This document shows, in pieces, positions 28,581 to 37,780 of a DNA stretch of 64,000 nucleotides. This stretch comes from Salinisphaera sp. G21_0. Its GTDB lineage: Bacteria > Pseudomonadota > Gammaproteobacteria > Pseudomonadales > Endozoicomonadaceae. Location: the NCBI RefSeq assembly GCF_017744115.1, contig NZ_JAGHQW010000001.1, positions 124,001-188,000 of the forward strand, read 5' to 3'. The position numbers were made by a program, and so were the translations under genes. Each line of letters opens with the position of its first letter. Position 1 is the first letter of the stretch. The notes beneath the pieces were generated by a model. That model saw only the letters and a program-made list of their open reading frames with translations, made no database searches and had not been told where the DNA came from.

Positions 28581-28608
28581 TTGCATTTTTTAGCTGCATT
28601 GATAATAT
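28581..28608 (+). promoter_or_regulatory. Sigma-70 promoter of tRNA-Val
   Basis: TTGCAT (28581-28586), a 16-bp spacer and TAATAT (28603-28608), followed by a C/A-rich discriminator and the tRNA 13 bp downstream. Confidence 0.5.
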
Positions 28609-28620
28609 ACGCACCACTTC

Positions 28621-28696
28621 AGTCGGTTAGCTCAGTTGGTAGAGCACCACCTTGACATGGTGGGGGTCGCTGGTTCAAGTCCAGTACCGACTACCA
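28621..28696 (+). tRNA. tRNA-Val (GAC)
   Basis: A 76-nt cloverleaf. Acceptor AGTCGGT pairs with ACCGACT, CCA is encoded, the D-arm is TAGCTCAGTTGGTAGAGC, the anticodon stem CCACC/GGTGG encloses TTGACAT with anticodon GAC, and the T-arm is GGTTCAAGTCC. Confidence 0.96.
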
Positions 28697-28753
28697 GTTC
28701 TACTTCATGCTGCATTCCTGCTCCCTCGCGCACTACCTAAACAATTCTTTTTG

Positions 28754-28978
28754 CTACCGGGTGGTCTCTGGCTCAGGTGCCTCTTCCATTTCTATTAGCT
28801 GATACCACTTCGCATCCAGTGCTTTCAACAGTTTCCCACTGTCGTCTTTTGTATCAACCAGCCAGCCAGATGGGCAGTCAATAGAACGATAGCAGCGGAT
28901 GACGGTTCTGCGGCGGTTTTTCTGGACCGGATAAAAATGAGTGGTCACCTGGTCTCCAGGCTGAAAAGGCATTTTCAT
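28754..28978 (-). CDS. Small hypothetical protein
   Basis: 74 residues, not recognised. It is compact and mixed (FQPGDQVTTHFYPVQKNRRR, then CYRSIDCPSGWLVDTKD, then ALDAKWYQLIEME), with two cysteines seven residues apart. It reads like a small beta-rich, SH3-like binding module rather than a random frame, but that is only an impression. The Shine-Dalgarno (AGAAG) is weak. It lies just after tRNA-Val on the opposite strand. Confidence 0.5.
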   Translation of the reverse strand: MKMPFQPGDQVTTHFYPVQKNRRRTVIRCYRSIDCPSGWLVDTKDDSGKLLKALDAKWYQLIEMEEAPEPETTR

Positions 28979-29188
28979 GGCAGACTTCTGATATTTACCT
29001 GGTTTAGTAATCGACTTCGCACGTTGCTGTATTGCCTGTAAGGCTGACTGCTGAGACTATAAATAATATATCGGGTTTCTCAAAGCGGTTTCATTGGCGT
29101 TAAACAAGCTATTACATTCCTCGGGAACTATTCATATTTAGACTATCCAGCCTGTTTGCGCTGAACAGTTTACATCGGCTTATCAGGA

Positions 29189-29392
29189 ATGGACTTTACC
29201 AGGCTAACGGGACTGAACCGCCTTCGACTGCAGGCCAGCCTGACTTCGCCAGAAGATAGCACAGCAGACATTGGGGGGAGAGTTTGCGTTAACGCGATCG
29301 GCTGCATCGGATCAAGATGGTCCATCAGTGAAGATGGGATCTATGTCAATAATGGCTCTTTGGAGGGTGCCATGGGATTGATTGATGGATAG
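29189..29392 (+). CDS. Possible small protein
   Basis: A 67-residue frame (FTRLTGLNRLRLQASLTSPE, then GGRVCVNAIGCIGSRW). The only support is its glycine-rich, protein-like composition and a terminator-like hairpin 15 bp after the stop. The AGGA directly before the ATG is too close to be a good ribosome binding site. No family was recognised. Confidence 0.25.
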   Translation: MDFTRLTGLNRLRLQASLTSPEDSTADIGGRVCVNAIGCIGSRWSISEDGIYVNNGSLEGAMGLIDG

Positions 29393-29406
29393 TAAATGAA
29401 GATTGT

Positions 29407-29447
29407 ATGCTGCCCCGGGTTTAAGGCAGCATTTCATGCTTTTTTTA
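29407..29447 (+). terminator. Terminator-like hairpin
   Basis: Stem ATGCTGCC/GGCAGCAT with a 10-base loop, then 7 bases and a run of T residues. Confidence 0.45.
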
Positions 29448-29508
29448 CGACAGTAAACTTATATTTTCCTGAAAAGAATTTAAATTTTTCAGTCTGATAA
29501 ACATCAGT

Positions 29509-30126
29509 TTAAACACGTGCCCACCAGCTTTCAATTCGAGCTTTTCCTGCTTTAAAAGCAGCTTCACTAGTAGCCACGGCTCTCTTGGCTGCCTTTAAGT
29601 ATTGCCTATCCTCTAGCTCTTCCTTCATCTTTGAGGTATTTGTCTTCATGGCTTCTTCGTTTGTAAGGATAGCCAACTCTGATTTTGATTCATCTCTGGA
29701 TTTTTTAAGAGCTGCTCGTGCTTCCTGACTACGATAAAAATGAAGTTTTAAACTCACATTGCAAGTAAATATGTTAAAGTAATGTTTAAACTTTTCTAGC
29801 CAGACAATTTTACGCTTGGAAAGATCTTTTCCGCCAATTTCAACCTTGCCTGGTTGAGGTGCTCTTTCAGCATGTACTTCTTCAGTCTTTCGGTGAAATG
29901 CTTTACCCCTTTCACCGCGTTTAGTTTTTTTGGTGTCTTTAGGTTTTCCAGCTTTTCCGGCTTTTTCAGTTTTTCCAGCGATTTTATTGTTAAGTTCACT
30001 AGCGGTTTGAGCAAATGCTGCAGCGCTATTTTTAAATTTTTTAGATTGTTTATTTGTTTCCCCGAGTCTGGTCTCACGATTTTCTAATTGAGACCGCGTC
30101 GGTGTTCCATTATAAAAACCAAACAT
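29509..30126 (-). CDS. Hypothetical basic helical protein
   Basis: A 205-residue lysine-rich protein. Residues 1-60 carry many Lys/Asn and a GKTEKAGKAGKPKDTKKTKR stretch, very basic and probably disordered. Residues 130-205 are a charged helix likely to form a coiled coil (EARAALKKSRDESKSELAIL, then KEELEDRQYLKAAKRAVATSE). The A/T-rich codon use differs from the neighbouring purE/purK. The ATG has AAAGGAG nine bases upstream, which supports real expression. No signal peptide. Not recognised. The composition and position near a tRNA suggest a horizontally acquired gene. Confidence 0.55.
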   Translation of the reverse strand: MFGFYNGTPTRSQLENRETRLGETNKQSKKFKNSAAAFAQTASELNNKIAGKTEKAGKAGKPKDTKKTKRGERGKAFHRKTEEVHAERAPQPGKVEIGGKDLSKRKIVWLEKFKHYFNIFTCNVSLKLHFYRSQEARAALKKSRDESKSELAILTNEEAMKTNTSKMKEELEDRQYLKAAKRAVATSEAAFKAGKARIESWWARV

Positions 30127-30425
30127 AGTCCGTACTCCTTTCTAGACCAATTTTTTCGTCAATATATGGAATAATGAGTAAAGGTAAAATTATACTTTAG
30201 TATCATTTCTCTATAAAAATAAGCTAATCTATTGATCTTTATAGAATTATATTAAATCAGGTGGTTGTTTTCAGCTTGAAAAGTGACAGATGGCTGCCAG
30301 GTTGCCTTGTCTGTAAATTGCTGAGCCATTCTTATGCAAGCCTGCTGGCCACGACTTGGTCTGTTTTCCCTGAAGGCAAACGGGTTATATGTGCTATTAT
30401 TGCCGCTCAGAATAAAGGAGTGGTT

Positions 30426-30908
30426 ATGACCGTTGCTATTATAATGGGGTCCAGGTCCGACTGGCCCACGATGCAGCATGCAGCTGAAATGTTGGAAAAT
30501 TTCGGCATCGACTACGAAACAAGGGTTGTTTCTGCCCATCGCACTCCACAACTACTGGCAGATTATGCCTCCCAGGCTGCTGCCCGGGGAATCAAAGTGA
30601 TTATTGCCGGTGCCGGGGGGGCTGCGCACCTGCCGGGAATGGCTGCCGCCTTTACCAGCCTGCCGGTGCTGGGGGTTCCTGTTAAATCCAAAGCATTGAA
30701 CGGTATTGATTCTTTATTGTCTATATGTCAAATGCCCAAAGGTGTTGCAGTCGGTACTCTGGCCATTGGCGATGCCGGGGCGGCCAATGCCGGCCTGTTG
30801 GCAGCACAGATCCTTGGTTGTCAGCAGCCAGAGTTGCAGGCCAGAATTGATGATTTCAGAAAGCTGCAAACCGAAACCGTATTAGCGAATCCTGATCCTG
30901 CCGAGTGA
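30426..30908 (+). CDS. purE: N5-carboxyaminoimidazole ribonucleotide mutase
   Basis: A 160-residue class I PurE that converts N5-CAIR to CAIR in purine synthesis. The start is [17 protein letters not shown], followed by [15 protein letters not shown], the loop [20 protein letters not shown], and [22 protein letters not shown]. The ATG at 30426 lies five bases after AAAGGAG, and the frame upstream of it is not homologous. It overlaps or abuts purK, the enzyme that makes its substrate. Confidence 0.96.
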   Translation: MTVAIIMGSRSDWPTMQHAAEMLENFGIDYETRVVSAHRTPQLLADYASQAAARGIKVIIAGAGGAAHLPGMAAAFTSLPVLGVPVKSKALNGIDSLLSICQMPKGVAVGTLAIGDAGAANAGLLAAQILGCQQPELQARIDDFRKLQTETVLANPDPAE

Positions 30909-30919
30909 TAAAAAGCAGT

Positions 30920-32068
30920 ATGAATATTCTAGTGTTAGGCGCGGGCCAGCTTGCACGCATGATGAGTCTTGCGGGCGCACCGCTGAATATCAATATCCTC
31001 TCCTATGATGTGGGCTCCACAAAGCTGATGCACCCCCTGACGCTTCAGGTCAGCGATCAAACCCTTTCGGAGGCTATTGCTGAATGTGACGCCATCACCG
31101 CTGAGTTTGAGCATATTCCTGACGATGTGCTGACTCTGTGTGCTGCGTCCGGAAAGTTTTATCCTGGTAAGCAGGCCATTAAAGTCGGTGGTGACCGCAG
31201 TATGGAGAAAGCGTTACTGGATAAAACCGGCGTACCCTGTGCACCTTACCAGCTGATCACTGACCGTTCTCACTTTGATGCAGCCATCGGGAAACTGGGG
31301 CTGCCACTGGTCATTAAAACCTGTCAGGCAGGCTATGACGGTAAAGGGCAGTGGCGGGTCAGGTCAGACAGTGATCTTGAGCAGATCTGGTCGGAAATGT
31401 CAGACTTCCTGGCTGCTGGCCGTGAACATTCACCCCACTCGATTATTGCGGAAAAAATGATTCCCTTTCAGCGCGAGGTGTCAGTTATCGGTGCCCGGGA
31501 CAAACAGGGGAATATGGCTATTTATCCGGTCACTGAGAATGAGCATACCAATGGGGTTCTGACGCTATCTATCGCGAAATCCATCTCTACCGGGATTCAT
31601 CAACAGGCGGTGGACGCCTTCAGTAAGCTGGCTGCTGAAATGGACTATGTCGGGGTCCTGGCCATCGAGTTTTTTGATGTGGATGGCCAGCTGATGGTAA
31701 ATGAGATAGCCCCCCGGGTTCATAACTCCGGCCATTGGACCCAGCAGGGAACCCTGTGCAGTCAATTTGAAAACCATCTCAGGGCCATTGTCGGTTTACC
31801 CCTTGGCACCACTGAAGCCATTGGCCCCAGTGCCATGATTAACGTTCTGGGTCAGCCTGATATTCCCGCTGAAGTGTTGTCAGTTGCCAATGTCACCAGC
31901 CATTGGTACGGCAAAACCCAGCGCCCTGGTCGTAAAATGGGGCATATCAATCTGGTGGCTGAGTCAGAAGAGGCACTGGGTGAAATGCTGGTGGCTCTCT
32001 CTGCGTTTTTGCCTGAAGATGACTATCCCGGGGTTGCCCGGCGAGGTCTGGATTTATCCCTGGACTAA
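30920..32068 (+). CDS. purK: N5-carboxyaminoimidazole ribonucleotide synthase
   Basis: A 382-residue ATP-grasp enzyme that carboxylates AIR to N5-CAIR. The N-terminus is MNILVLGAGQLARMMSLAG. The ATP-grasp region includes PLVIKTCQAGYDGKGQWRV. The metal-binding part includes IEFFDVDGQLMVNEIAPRVH and NSGHWTQQG. A GTG at 30905 overlapping the purE stop (GTGA) is an alternative start. The ATG at 30920 fits the family N-terminus. The neighbouring purE completes the two-step bypass. Confidence 0.94.
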   Translation: MNILVLGAGQLARMMSLAGAPLNINILSYDVGSTKLMHPLTLQVSDQTLSEAIAECDAITAEFEHIPDDVLTLCAASGKFYPGKQAIKVGGDRSMEKALLDKTGVPCAPYQLITDRSHFDAAIGKLGLPLVIKTCQAGYDGKGQWRVRSDSDLEQIWSEMSDFLAAGREHSPHSIIAEKMIPFQREVSVIGARDKQGNMAIYPVTENEHTNGVLTLSIAKSISTGIHQQAVDAFSKLAAEMDYVGVLAIEFFDVDGQLMVNEIAPRVHNSGHWTQQGTLCSQFENHLRAIVGLPLGTTEAIGPSAMINVLGQPDIPAEVLSVANVTSHWYGKTQRPGRKMGHINLVAESEEALGEMLVALSAFLPEDDYPGVARRGLDLSLD

Positions 32069-32397
32069 TTCAAAGATTTTCCTTTCAAACTGGGGGCGAT
32101 GTAACTGAATGGTTATGTCGTCTTCTCTATTGTCTGCCGGGTCAGGAAGCTTGGCATGACTCTCTCTTATCATTCTTTGTTCAAGTAAGGTGCTTTTGAT
32201 CAGGAGCTGCGATCAAGCATAACGTCAACCCATTCTCCATTAATATCGAAACAGAACAACTTCCACAGGGCGGTAAGGCATAGGGTGTCATCGTAACTGA
32301 CTATTCGGTTAGTGATTTATATAAAAGCACATTGTTAACTAGCCAATGATCTGAATAGGACCTGTCCGACAGTTTTTAACATACAAGGAGTAATGGA
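32069..32397. other. Intergenic stretch with a gene remnant
   Basis: No intact gene. On the minus strand at 32200-32313 a start-less 37-codon frame reads like a real C-terminus (TLCLTALWKLFCFDINGEWV, then DVMLDRSS and stop), possibly the tail of a decayed gene. Its family is not recognised. Confidence 0.3.
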
Positions 32398-35247
32398 ATG
32401 GATACCGGCAGACCCTCAGGGTTATTAAATAATGAACCCTATGCTTATATCAAAAACACGCTGGCAGAACTTGAAGCAATTCATCAGAATCATCAACTGG
32501 CAGAACTGAACATTTCCCTTGAATTGAAACACGCTGGCGATGCTCGTCAGGGCGCGGTATGGCATCGAAAAGTTAAGGTAGTCCAATCCAATACCTCTTT
32601 GCTTCAACGTTTTTTAAGCCTTTTCACGACAGAGGGTCGCAAGCAAAGAAGACAAAATTATGAAGCGGCTGCTTTATTCCGTGGTCAGTTATGGGAATTG
32701 CTCCAAACTGAAAAGGCACCTTACAGTCTAAAAAAACAGGTCATACAGGCCGTGGAAAATGGCGTTCTGCCTTTTCTTAAAGAATCAGAGTGTGAAGCGA
32801 TAGTCAGTAGTAAGGATACAATTCTAAGTAATACGAAAGAACGTAAAATTATCCGTGAAGCCGCTGGGTTTCTGAAAAAAGAGCTTTCCGGATTGCTGTC
32901 TCGCCTCCCCCGGGTGACTTTGGAAGATACCAGAGAAGTGCTGAAAGCCTATTATCAACTTATTATTCTGTCACCGGAATTGTTACCGGATGAGCATAAA
33001 GCTCACGAAGCTATCAGCAAGTTGGAAAAGCACTTTCGTAATACCCGGCAATCTGGTGGTTTTATTGACCTGGAAGATACCATCACCCTGTCCGTTTTAC
33101 ATAACATTCGGGAGGAGCTGTCTCTTGAAGAGTATCAACAATTAACGAAACGAATCGGTAATGTATTTATCTATCCATACTCCCGGCGTCAGCGGGCCTT
33201 GCGGTATGCGCTCAATCGGATTTTTGATAATGGCCTGGGCAGTTCGTCTGTGCAGGGCCATCCCCGGGAGTTGGTGTCTGCCAGAGATCTGGCCTTGGTT
33301 AAAGATAGCTATCAGGGGCTATTTTTTCGTTACTCGCGAGTACACCGGCTAGAGGAAAATCTGTTTGCAGACGGTTGTGCTGTAGCGGCCAGAATAAGTC
33401 GATTACCCAGTGAATTGAGAACGCTTGATCTGGACCGGGTTAAAAAAGATTTTCAGCAGTATGAGTCCTTAAGGAGCACTTTGTCCGCAGAAAATCAGGA
33501 TCAAGACCAGGAGTTTAAAGAACTCGAAGCCCGTTGCAAAACACATCGGGCCTTGATAGCAGAAGGTCGGGCGGCATTGTTGCATGTTCAGCTGACTCAA
33601 GGGCGGCGTTGGGAGTTAAATCTGTTATTAGAAGGTATAGGAAAGGCCAATATCTATGGTACTGATTCTGAGCACAATCAGCAGATGTTCAAAAAGCTGC
33701 TGGATTTGGCTCAGTTAAGAGGACCACAAGTGGATTTAGCCCAGCTGGACTGGATCATAGCGCAGAACAATAAAGCAAACAGACATCCGAATGTTGCCAT
33801 TGAAGGGGCTGGGCCAACAGGGCTGATGCTGGCTTTCACCCAGTTTCAGGAGGGGGCCAATGTCTCAGTGTTTGAGAAACGGAGCACTGAATATAACCGG
33901 TTGCAAGTGGTTCGACTGGATCCTAAATGGATGGATATGCTGAAGTTTTATCTTGGAGAGCATTACTACGACCTGTTCGGAGAGAATGGACAGGCTGGAA
34001 AGGGTATTGTTCGTGTGGATGGTTTGGGAGAAATGGCAGGAGAAATTGTCACTCACCGGTTGGAAGAAGCTTTGAATCATAGACTGGCTGAACTGATGGC
34101 ACGCAATTACGATCATACTTCCCAGCGTGATGACCCGCAGAAAAACCGATTGGAGCGGTTGGCTGCCTATGAAGTGACCAAAGTAGAGGCCGGTGAACAA
34201 GGCTATACAGTACAGGCTGAATATCACCCCGGGAATGATCCCTCTCCCTTTGCCAACGGCAAGAAAAAGCCGCCTGCCGGTTATCAGAAACCTGGAGCAA
34301 CGTTAACCCGTCCCGTGGATTTAGTGATTTGCGCCGGGGGTAAACATAGCAAAATTCGTAATAAATATATGAGGGACAGGGCCGTAACGTCTGCCCGAAG
34401 CTATGGTGTCTGTTCCTGGGAAGGACCAAAAGACCAGCCCCTGCAAAATGATCGGCTGAAAACTTTTCCGGATTTTCGCGGGTTGGTGGTACTTGATCAA
34501 CAGTTTCAGCAGTTTTTCCAAGAGCAGATGATATCTCAGGTGGAAAGGATTGAGGGGCTGAGTTCAGATGAACGAAGATTGCTTGCCCGGCAAATCCATG
34601 AGCAGTCAAGCGGTGTTCGCAGCTTGCAGGCATCCACCCGTGGAAGTGTGATGCAAACCCGGTGTTTTGACAATAAAAACCTGGTCTATATCGGGATGGA
34701 GTTGCCTGAAGCATTTACTCAATTCTGTCAGAAGGTTAAGAACAAGTTAGCGGCATTACCGGTGCCAGATCTGGATCAAAATGGCAAAAAACGATCAGCA
34801 GCCGACCAGAAAGCATGGCGTAATCAGCGCGTAGCCAGGGTACAAAAAGCGCTTTCCAGGGCATGGTTTCAATCAGTGGCACATAGCTATGGTATTGACC
34901 AGTCGCTGGGTGTTACCCCGGAAAAGATTAATGACTCATCTGCGGCGGTATTCTCTTTACAGCAACGCCGGGTTTGGAGAAATGTGATAAAGAAAAAATC
35001 AGGCTCCCGTCAAGTAGTGATCACTGCTGCTGGTGATGCAGCTACCAGTCCCCATTTTATGACCGCCAGCGGCCTGACTGGAGCCAGGGAGAATGTGCTG
35101 TATCTGCAAAACTACACGAGGGATGTGTGGAACGGTCCAAGAATATTTCACGAGTATGGGCTGGAGCAAAGGCAGGACAGGCTTGAGCGAGCACAACAGG
35201 ATACGGCGGACTTTGTGATCCGGCAAGGACTGAATTTCCTGATTTAA
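32398..35247 (+). CDS. FAD-binding monooxygenase-like protein with long helical N-terminus (MICAL-like), putative effector
   Basis: A 949-residue protein. Residues 1-460 are predicted helical and charged, with no recognised domain. A flavoprotein Rossmann motif NVAIEGAGPTGLMLAFTQF begins at about 465 (GxGxxG at 470-475), and the ribose-binding VFEKR is at 491-495. These are followed by NRLQVVRLDPKWMDMLKFYL, whose layout (EKR, then N/R..V..L) resembles MICAL actin monooxygenases more than bacterial hydroxylases. A second FAD contact is VDLVICAGGKHSKIR (about 645). MICALs oxidise actin methionines, and any such role here is inference. AAGGAG lies seven bases before the ATG. No secretion signal is visible. 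It converges on the serpin gene. Confidence 0.65.
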   Translation: MDTGRPSGLLNNEPYAYIKNTLAELEAIHQNHQLAELNISLELKHAGDARQGAVWHRKVKVVQSNTSLLQRFLSLFTTEGRKQRRQNYEAAALFRGQLWELLQTEKAPYSLKKQVIQAVENGVLPFLKESECEAIVSSKDTILSNTKERKIIREAAGFLKKELSGLLSRLPRVTLEDTREVLKAYYQLIILSPELLPDEHKAHEAISKLEKHFRNTRQSGGFIDLEDTITLSVLHNIREELSLEEYQQLTKRIGNVFIYPYSRRQRALRYALNRIFDNGLGSSSVQGHPRELVSARDLALVKDSYQGLFFRYSRVHRLEENLFADGCAVAARISRLPSELRTLDLDRVKKDFQQYESLRSTLSAENQDQDQEFKELEARCKTHRALIAEGRAALLHVQLTQGRRWELNLLLEGIGKANIYGTDSEHNQQMFKKLLDLAQLRGPQVDLAQLDWIIAQNNKANRHPNVAIEGAGPTGLMLAFTQFQEGANVSVFEKRSTEYNRLQVVRLDPKWMDMLKFYLGEHYYDLFGENGQAGKGIVRVDGLGEMAGEIVTHRLEEALNHRLAELMARNYDHTSQRDDPQKNRLERLAAYEVTKVEAGEQGYTVQAEYHPGNDPSPFANGKKKPPAGYQKPGATLTRPVDLVICAGGKHSKIRNKYMRDRAVTSARSYGVCSWEGPKDQPLQNDRLKTFPDFRGLVVLDQQFQQFFQEQMISQVERIEGLSSDERRLLARQIHEQSSGVRSLQASTRGSVMQTRCFDNKNLVYIGMELPEAFTQFCQKVKNKLAALPVPDLDQNGKKRSAADQKAWRNQRVARVQKALSRAWFQSVAHSYGIDQSLGVTPEKINDSSAAVFSLQQRRVWRNVIKKKSGSRQVVITAAGDAATSPHFMTASGLTGARENVLYLQNYTRDVWNGPRIFHEYGLEQRQDRLERAQQDTADFVIRQGLNFLI

Positions 35248-35257
35248 TCGAGATTAA

Positions 35258-35286
35258 AACGGTTATTAGAATAATTAATAACCGTT
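35258..35286. terminator. Symmetrical hairpin between convergent genes
   Basis: A perfect 11-bp inverted repeat AACGGTTATTA/TAATAACCGTT with a 7-base loop, 10 bp after the flavoprotein stop and 28 bp from the serpin stop. It lacks a T-run and may serve both strands. Confidence 0.5.
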
Positions 35287-35313
35287 GGGGATTAAATAGT
35301 TAACCATCGCTCA

Positions 35314-36417
35314 CTATCCCCATGGTTCTTTAATATAGGCGGCACCCACTAACCTTCGTTTATCACCCTGATCATTAATCATGGCAAAATAAAAGGGGCG
35401 ATTGATGTACATCAGATTAGGTATTCCACCGCCAAGAATTTGGAATGAAGCCGCAACATGGGCACCTGCCTCATTGATGCTAAGATTTGTCTTATGTTTT
35501 CCTGAACCGAGCAGCTCAGGGTAATCTGTCTCATAGACATAATCGAATTGATATTTGGGTAAATACAGTGAGACGTGTCCTTGATCAAATTCAGGTTCAG
35601 GGGCAAAAAATGAGTTCAAGCCTTTTGTAAGGATATGGCTGACTTCGTCAGTGTGTTCTTGTTGCGCCGCTTTGGGAGGCATTATGAAAACAGCGTCCAA
35701 CCCGGATTCCTTAACAGGCAAGGCAATGAACTCAAAGCCTGAAATATTTTTATAACCAATTAAGTTTGTCCCTTTGCCGCTTTCCATCCAGACGATCTCC
35801 GGCTGCTTCTGACCGTTCCAGGTCATGTGTGTTCGATACCCCTGGGGTATCACCATGAAAGGTTGTTCCCACGACACATTTTGAAACAACCAGCTTACTA
35901 ACACGAAAGCTGTTTTTGGGTCTTTCAGCGTACCAGGGTTGAGCAGGTTGGTAATCACTCCGTTAGTATCTTTGGCAATCTGTTCATTGAGCCTTTGAGT
36001 GGCGTTATCGTACCCTTGTTGTCTCAGTTCAAGATTGCTGGTACAGGGGACGCCCAACTGTTTCAGCGTCCTGTCAATGGTTGTGGTTTTAGAGAACAAA
36101 TGGATTTTCTCCAGTGAACTGTGATCCGCTGGGTTATCAGGTTTATCACTTATGTCATCGGGCTGTAGTAGTCCCAGTAACTTGTTGGCTACCTTTTCTG
36201 TTTCAGAAACCAGAAACGGTGAAGCCGCAATATTTCGATCACGAATGTTTTTTTTCGCTATCTCCATAAAAAGCCTGACATCCGACCCCAGATTGCTCAT
36301 CTCTTCGAGAGAGTGAAAAACCTTAGAGTACGACGAGTCCGTTAATGGTTGTGCGCTTGCTGATGCAGCGGTGGGTGAGTACTGTGCTGAGGGTGAAAAA
36401 GCAGGAGGAATATTCAT
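35314..36417 (-). CDS. Serpin-family protein, putative effector
   Basis: A 367-residue protein of typical serpin length. The conserved elements appear in order: ITNLLNPGTLKDPKTAFVLV with WLFQNVSWEQPF (helix F/strand 3A region), FEFIALPVKESGLDAVFIMP, and VSLYLPKYQFDY. The reactive-loop hinge NEAGAHVAASFQ follows, and strand 5B INRPFYFAMI ends before VGAAYIKEPWG. The hinge keeps the E..G....AA pattern of inhibitory serpins, but the loop is about four residues shorter than in alpha-1-antitrypsin, so the P1 residue is uncertain (near GGGIP). There is no signal peptide, so any target is cytosolic or it is exported by a specialised system. The ATG at 36417 has AGGAGT seven bases upstream. Confidence 0.82.
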   Translation of the reverse strand: MNIPPAFSPSAQYSPTAASASAQPLTDSSYSKVFHSLEEMSNLGSDVRLFMEIAKKNIRDRNIAASPFLVSETEKVANKLLGLLQPDDISDKPDNPADHSSLEKIHLFSKTTTIDRTLKQLGVPCTSNLELRQQGYDNATQRLNEQIAKDTNGVITNLLNPGTLKDPKTAFVLVSWLFQNVSWEQPFMVIPQGYRTHMTWNGQKQPEIVWMESGKGTNLIGYKNISGFEFIALPVKESGLDAVFIMPPKAAQQEHTDEVSHILTKGLNSFFAPEPEFDQGHVSLYLPKYQFDYVYETDYPELLGSGKHKTNLSINEAGAHVAASFQILGGGIPNLMYINRPFYFAMINDQGDKRRLVGAAYIKEPWG

Positions 36418-36517
36418 TTCATGGACTCCTGAGTCAAATGAGTTCTCATTATCGCCCTCAGAGCCTAGCTGCTTATTTGCATTTATCCACACTGTAGTGA
36501 TGATGGATAACTTGAAT

Positions 36518-37780
36518 TCAAGTAATACCAGTATCCATACAAGCCGACTTTTGCTTTTGCATTTGCCTTTGCCACCATAGCAATGGTGAGGCAATCGCCA
36601 GCATGCCAGCGGCATAAGCCATTTTCCACCCGAGGCCCCAGGCAAGCATAAAGCAGAACAGGCAGCCAAGTATGTTCATCCAGTGGTATTTAGCAGGCAG
36701 CAGTCGGAAAGCTGCCAGCATGGATGCCAGGTAAATAATAACGAAAACCCCATTGACCCAGGAAACCAGATCTTCCAGATCCTGGTCTGTAAAGTGAGTA
36801 AAGATCAGAATCGCCGCAATGATGAGTAGTAAGGTTGCCAGGGCGCGTTCGGAAATACCGTAACGATTCTGTTTACTGAACCAGGCTGGCAATACGCCTT
36901 CCTGGCTGAAACTCAGTGTCAGACGGATCAGACTGGCGATGTAGACATTGACGGTGGCAATACCACCTGCCAGCCCGAGAGTCCCGATGATTGGTGAACC
37001 CAGTCCGCCCACCAGCTGATCAAAGACACCCGCCATGGCCAGGGGAGCAGTCACCGGTATGGACAGTATCAACCATGTACAGGCCAGATAAATACAGCCA
37101 ACGATGGTAACGCCGATCATGATGGCCGGTTTCAGGTCTTTTTCGGGGTTTCGGAAGTCACCTGCCAGATGGGACATGGCCTCCATGCCCAGGAAACTCC
37201 AGAAAGCAAGCCCGGCGGCTTTAAGAATCATGCTGCGGCTAACGGCAGTTTTCTCCGGGATGGCTGGTACATCAACTATCCCCCAGGCCATGATCATCAG
37301 AATCAGTACCGCCATGATAGAAAAAGTCAGTATCAGCTGAAGGGTGGCAGAAATATGTATGCCCCGAAAATTCAGACCATAAAGCAAGACCAGGAACGCT
37401 AATTGAACGGCAATGGTTATTGAGCCCGGCACCATAAACAGAGCATCAATAAACTGGTAGGTCATAATGATAGCTGCGGGTGCACCCAGGGGGACAGCGC
37501 AAAGAAAAATGATGCCAATGGTTCTTCCGGCGACAGAGCCAAAGGCCTTTTCCACGAAATAGGCCGGTCCGGCTGCATGGGGGAACCGGCTGGCCAGACT
37601 GGCAAACACCAATGCCACTGGAATAATGGTCAGGGTAAGCAGAGCCCAGGCCCACAGGGCACCGTAGCCTGCCAGTTCAATGGTTAACTGGGGAAGAATA
37701 AATACGCTGGTACCCAACAGGGTAGTGGCGAGCAGCCCTGCTCCCTGCCAGCATCCGATTCCGGAAGTTGGTAACTGCAC
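36518..37780 (-). CDS. yjeH: APC-family amino-acid exporter, YjeH type
   Basis: A 420-residue membrane protein with about 12 predicted transmembrane helices. The beginning QLPTSGIGCWQGAGLLATTL with LLGTSVFILP, then AGPAYFVEKAFGSVAGRTIG and FWSFLGMEAMSHLAGDFRNP, follow the E. coli YjeH pattern. YjeH exports methionine and branched-chain amino acids. The frame is open to an ATG at 37870, but a GTG at 37780 with AGAGGT upstream yields nearly the same length as E. coli YjeH (418). It sits upstream of the serpin gene on the same strand. It is the only evident housekeeping gene of this block. Confidence 0.8.
   Translation of the reverse strand: MQLPTSGIGCWQGAGLLATTLLGTSVFILPQLTIELAGYGALWAWALLTLTIIPVALVFASLASRFPHAAGPAYFVEKAFGSVAGRTIGIIFLCAVPLGAPAAIIMTYQFIDALFMVPGSITIAVQLAFLVLLYGLNFRGIHISATLQLILTFSIMAVLILMIMAWGIVDVPAIPEKTAVSRSMILKAAGLAFWSFLGMEAMSHLAGDFRNPEKDLKPAIMIGVTIVGCIYLACTWLILSIPVTAPLAMAGVFDQLVGGLGSPIIGTLGLAGGIATVNVYIASLIRLTLSFSQEGVLPAWFSKQNRYGISERALATLLLIIAAILIFTHFTDQDLEDLVSWVNGVFVIIYLASMLAAFRLLPAKYHWMNILGCLFCFMLAWGLGWKMAYAAGMLAIASPLLWWQRQMQKQKSACMDTGIT

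Larger units (their letters stand above)
28979..29508. other. Intergenic stretch, possibly with one small gene
   Basis: 530 bp without a clear gene. It holds one weak open frame (29189-29392, listed separately) followed by a hairpin with a T-run at 29407-29447. Otherwise nothing recognisable. Confidence 0.3.

Noticed and set aside
33865-34714. Minus-strand frames within the flavoprotein gene
   Set aside because: They lie opposite the FAD-binding domain, which is clearly coded on the plus strand, and they have no motif or ribosome binding site.
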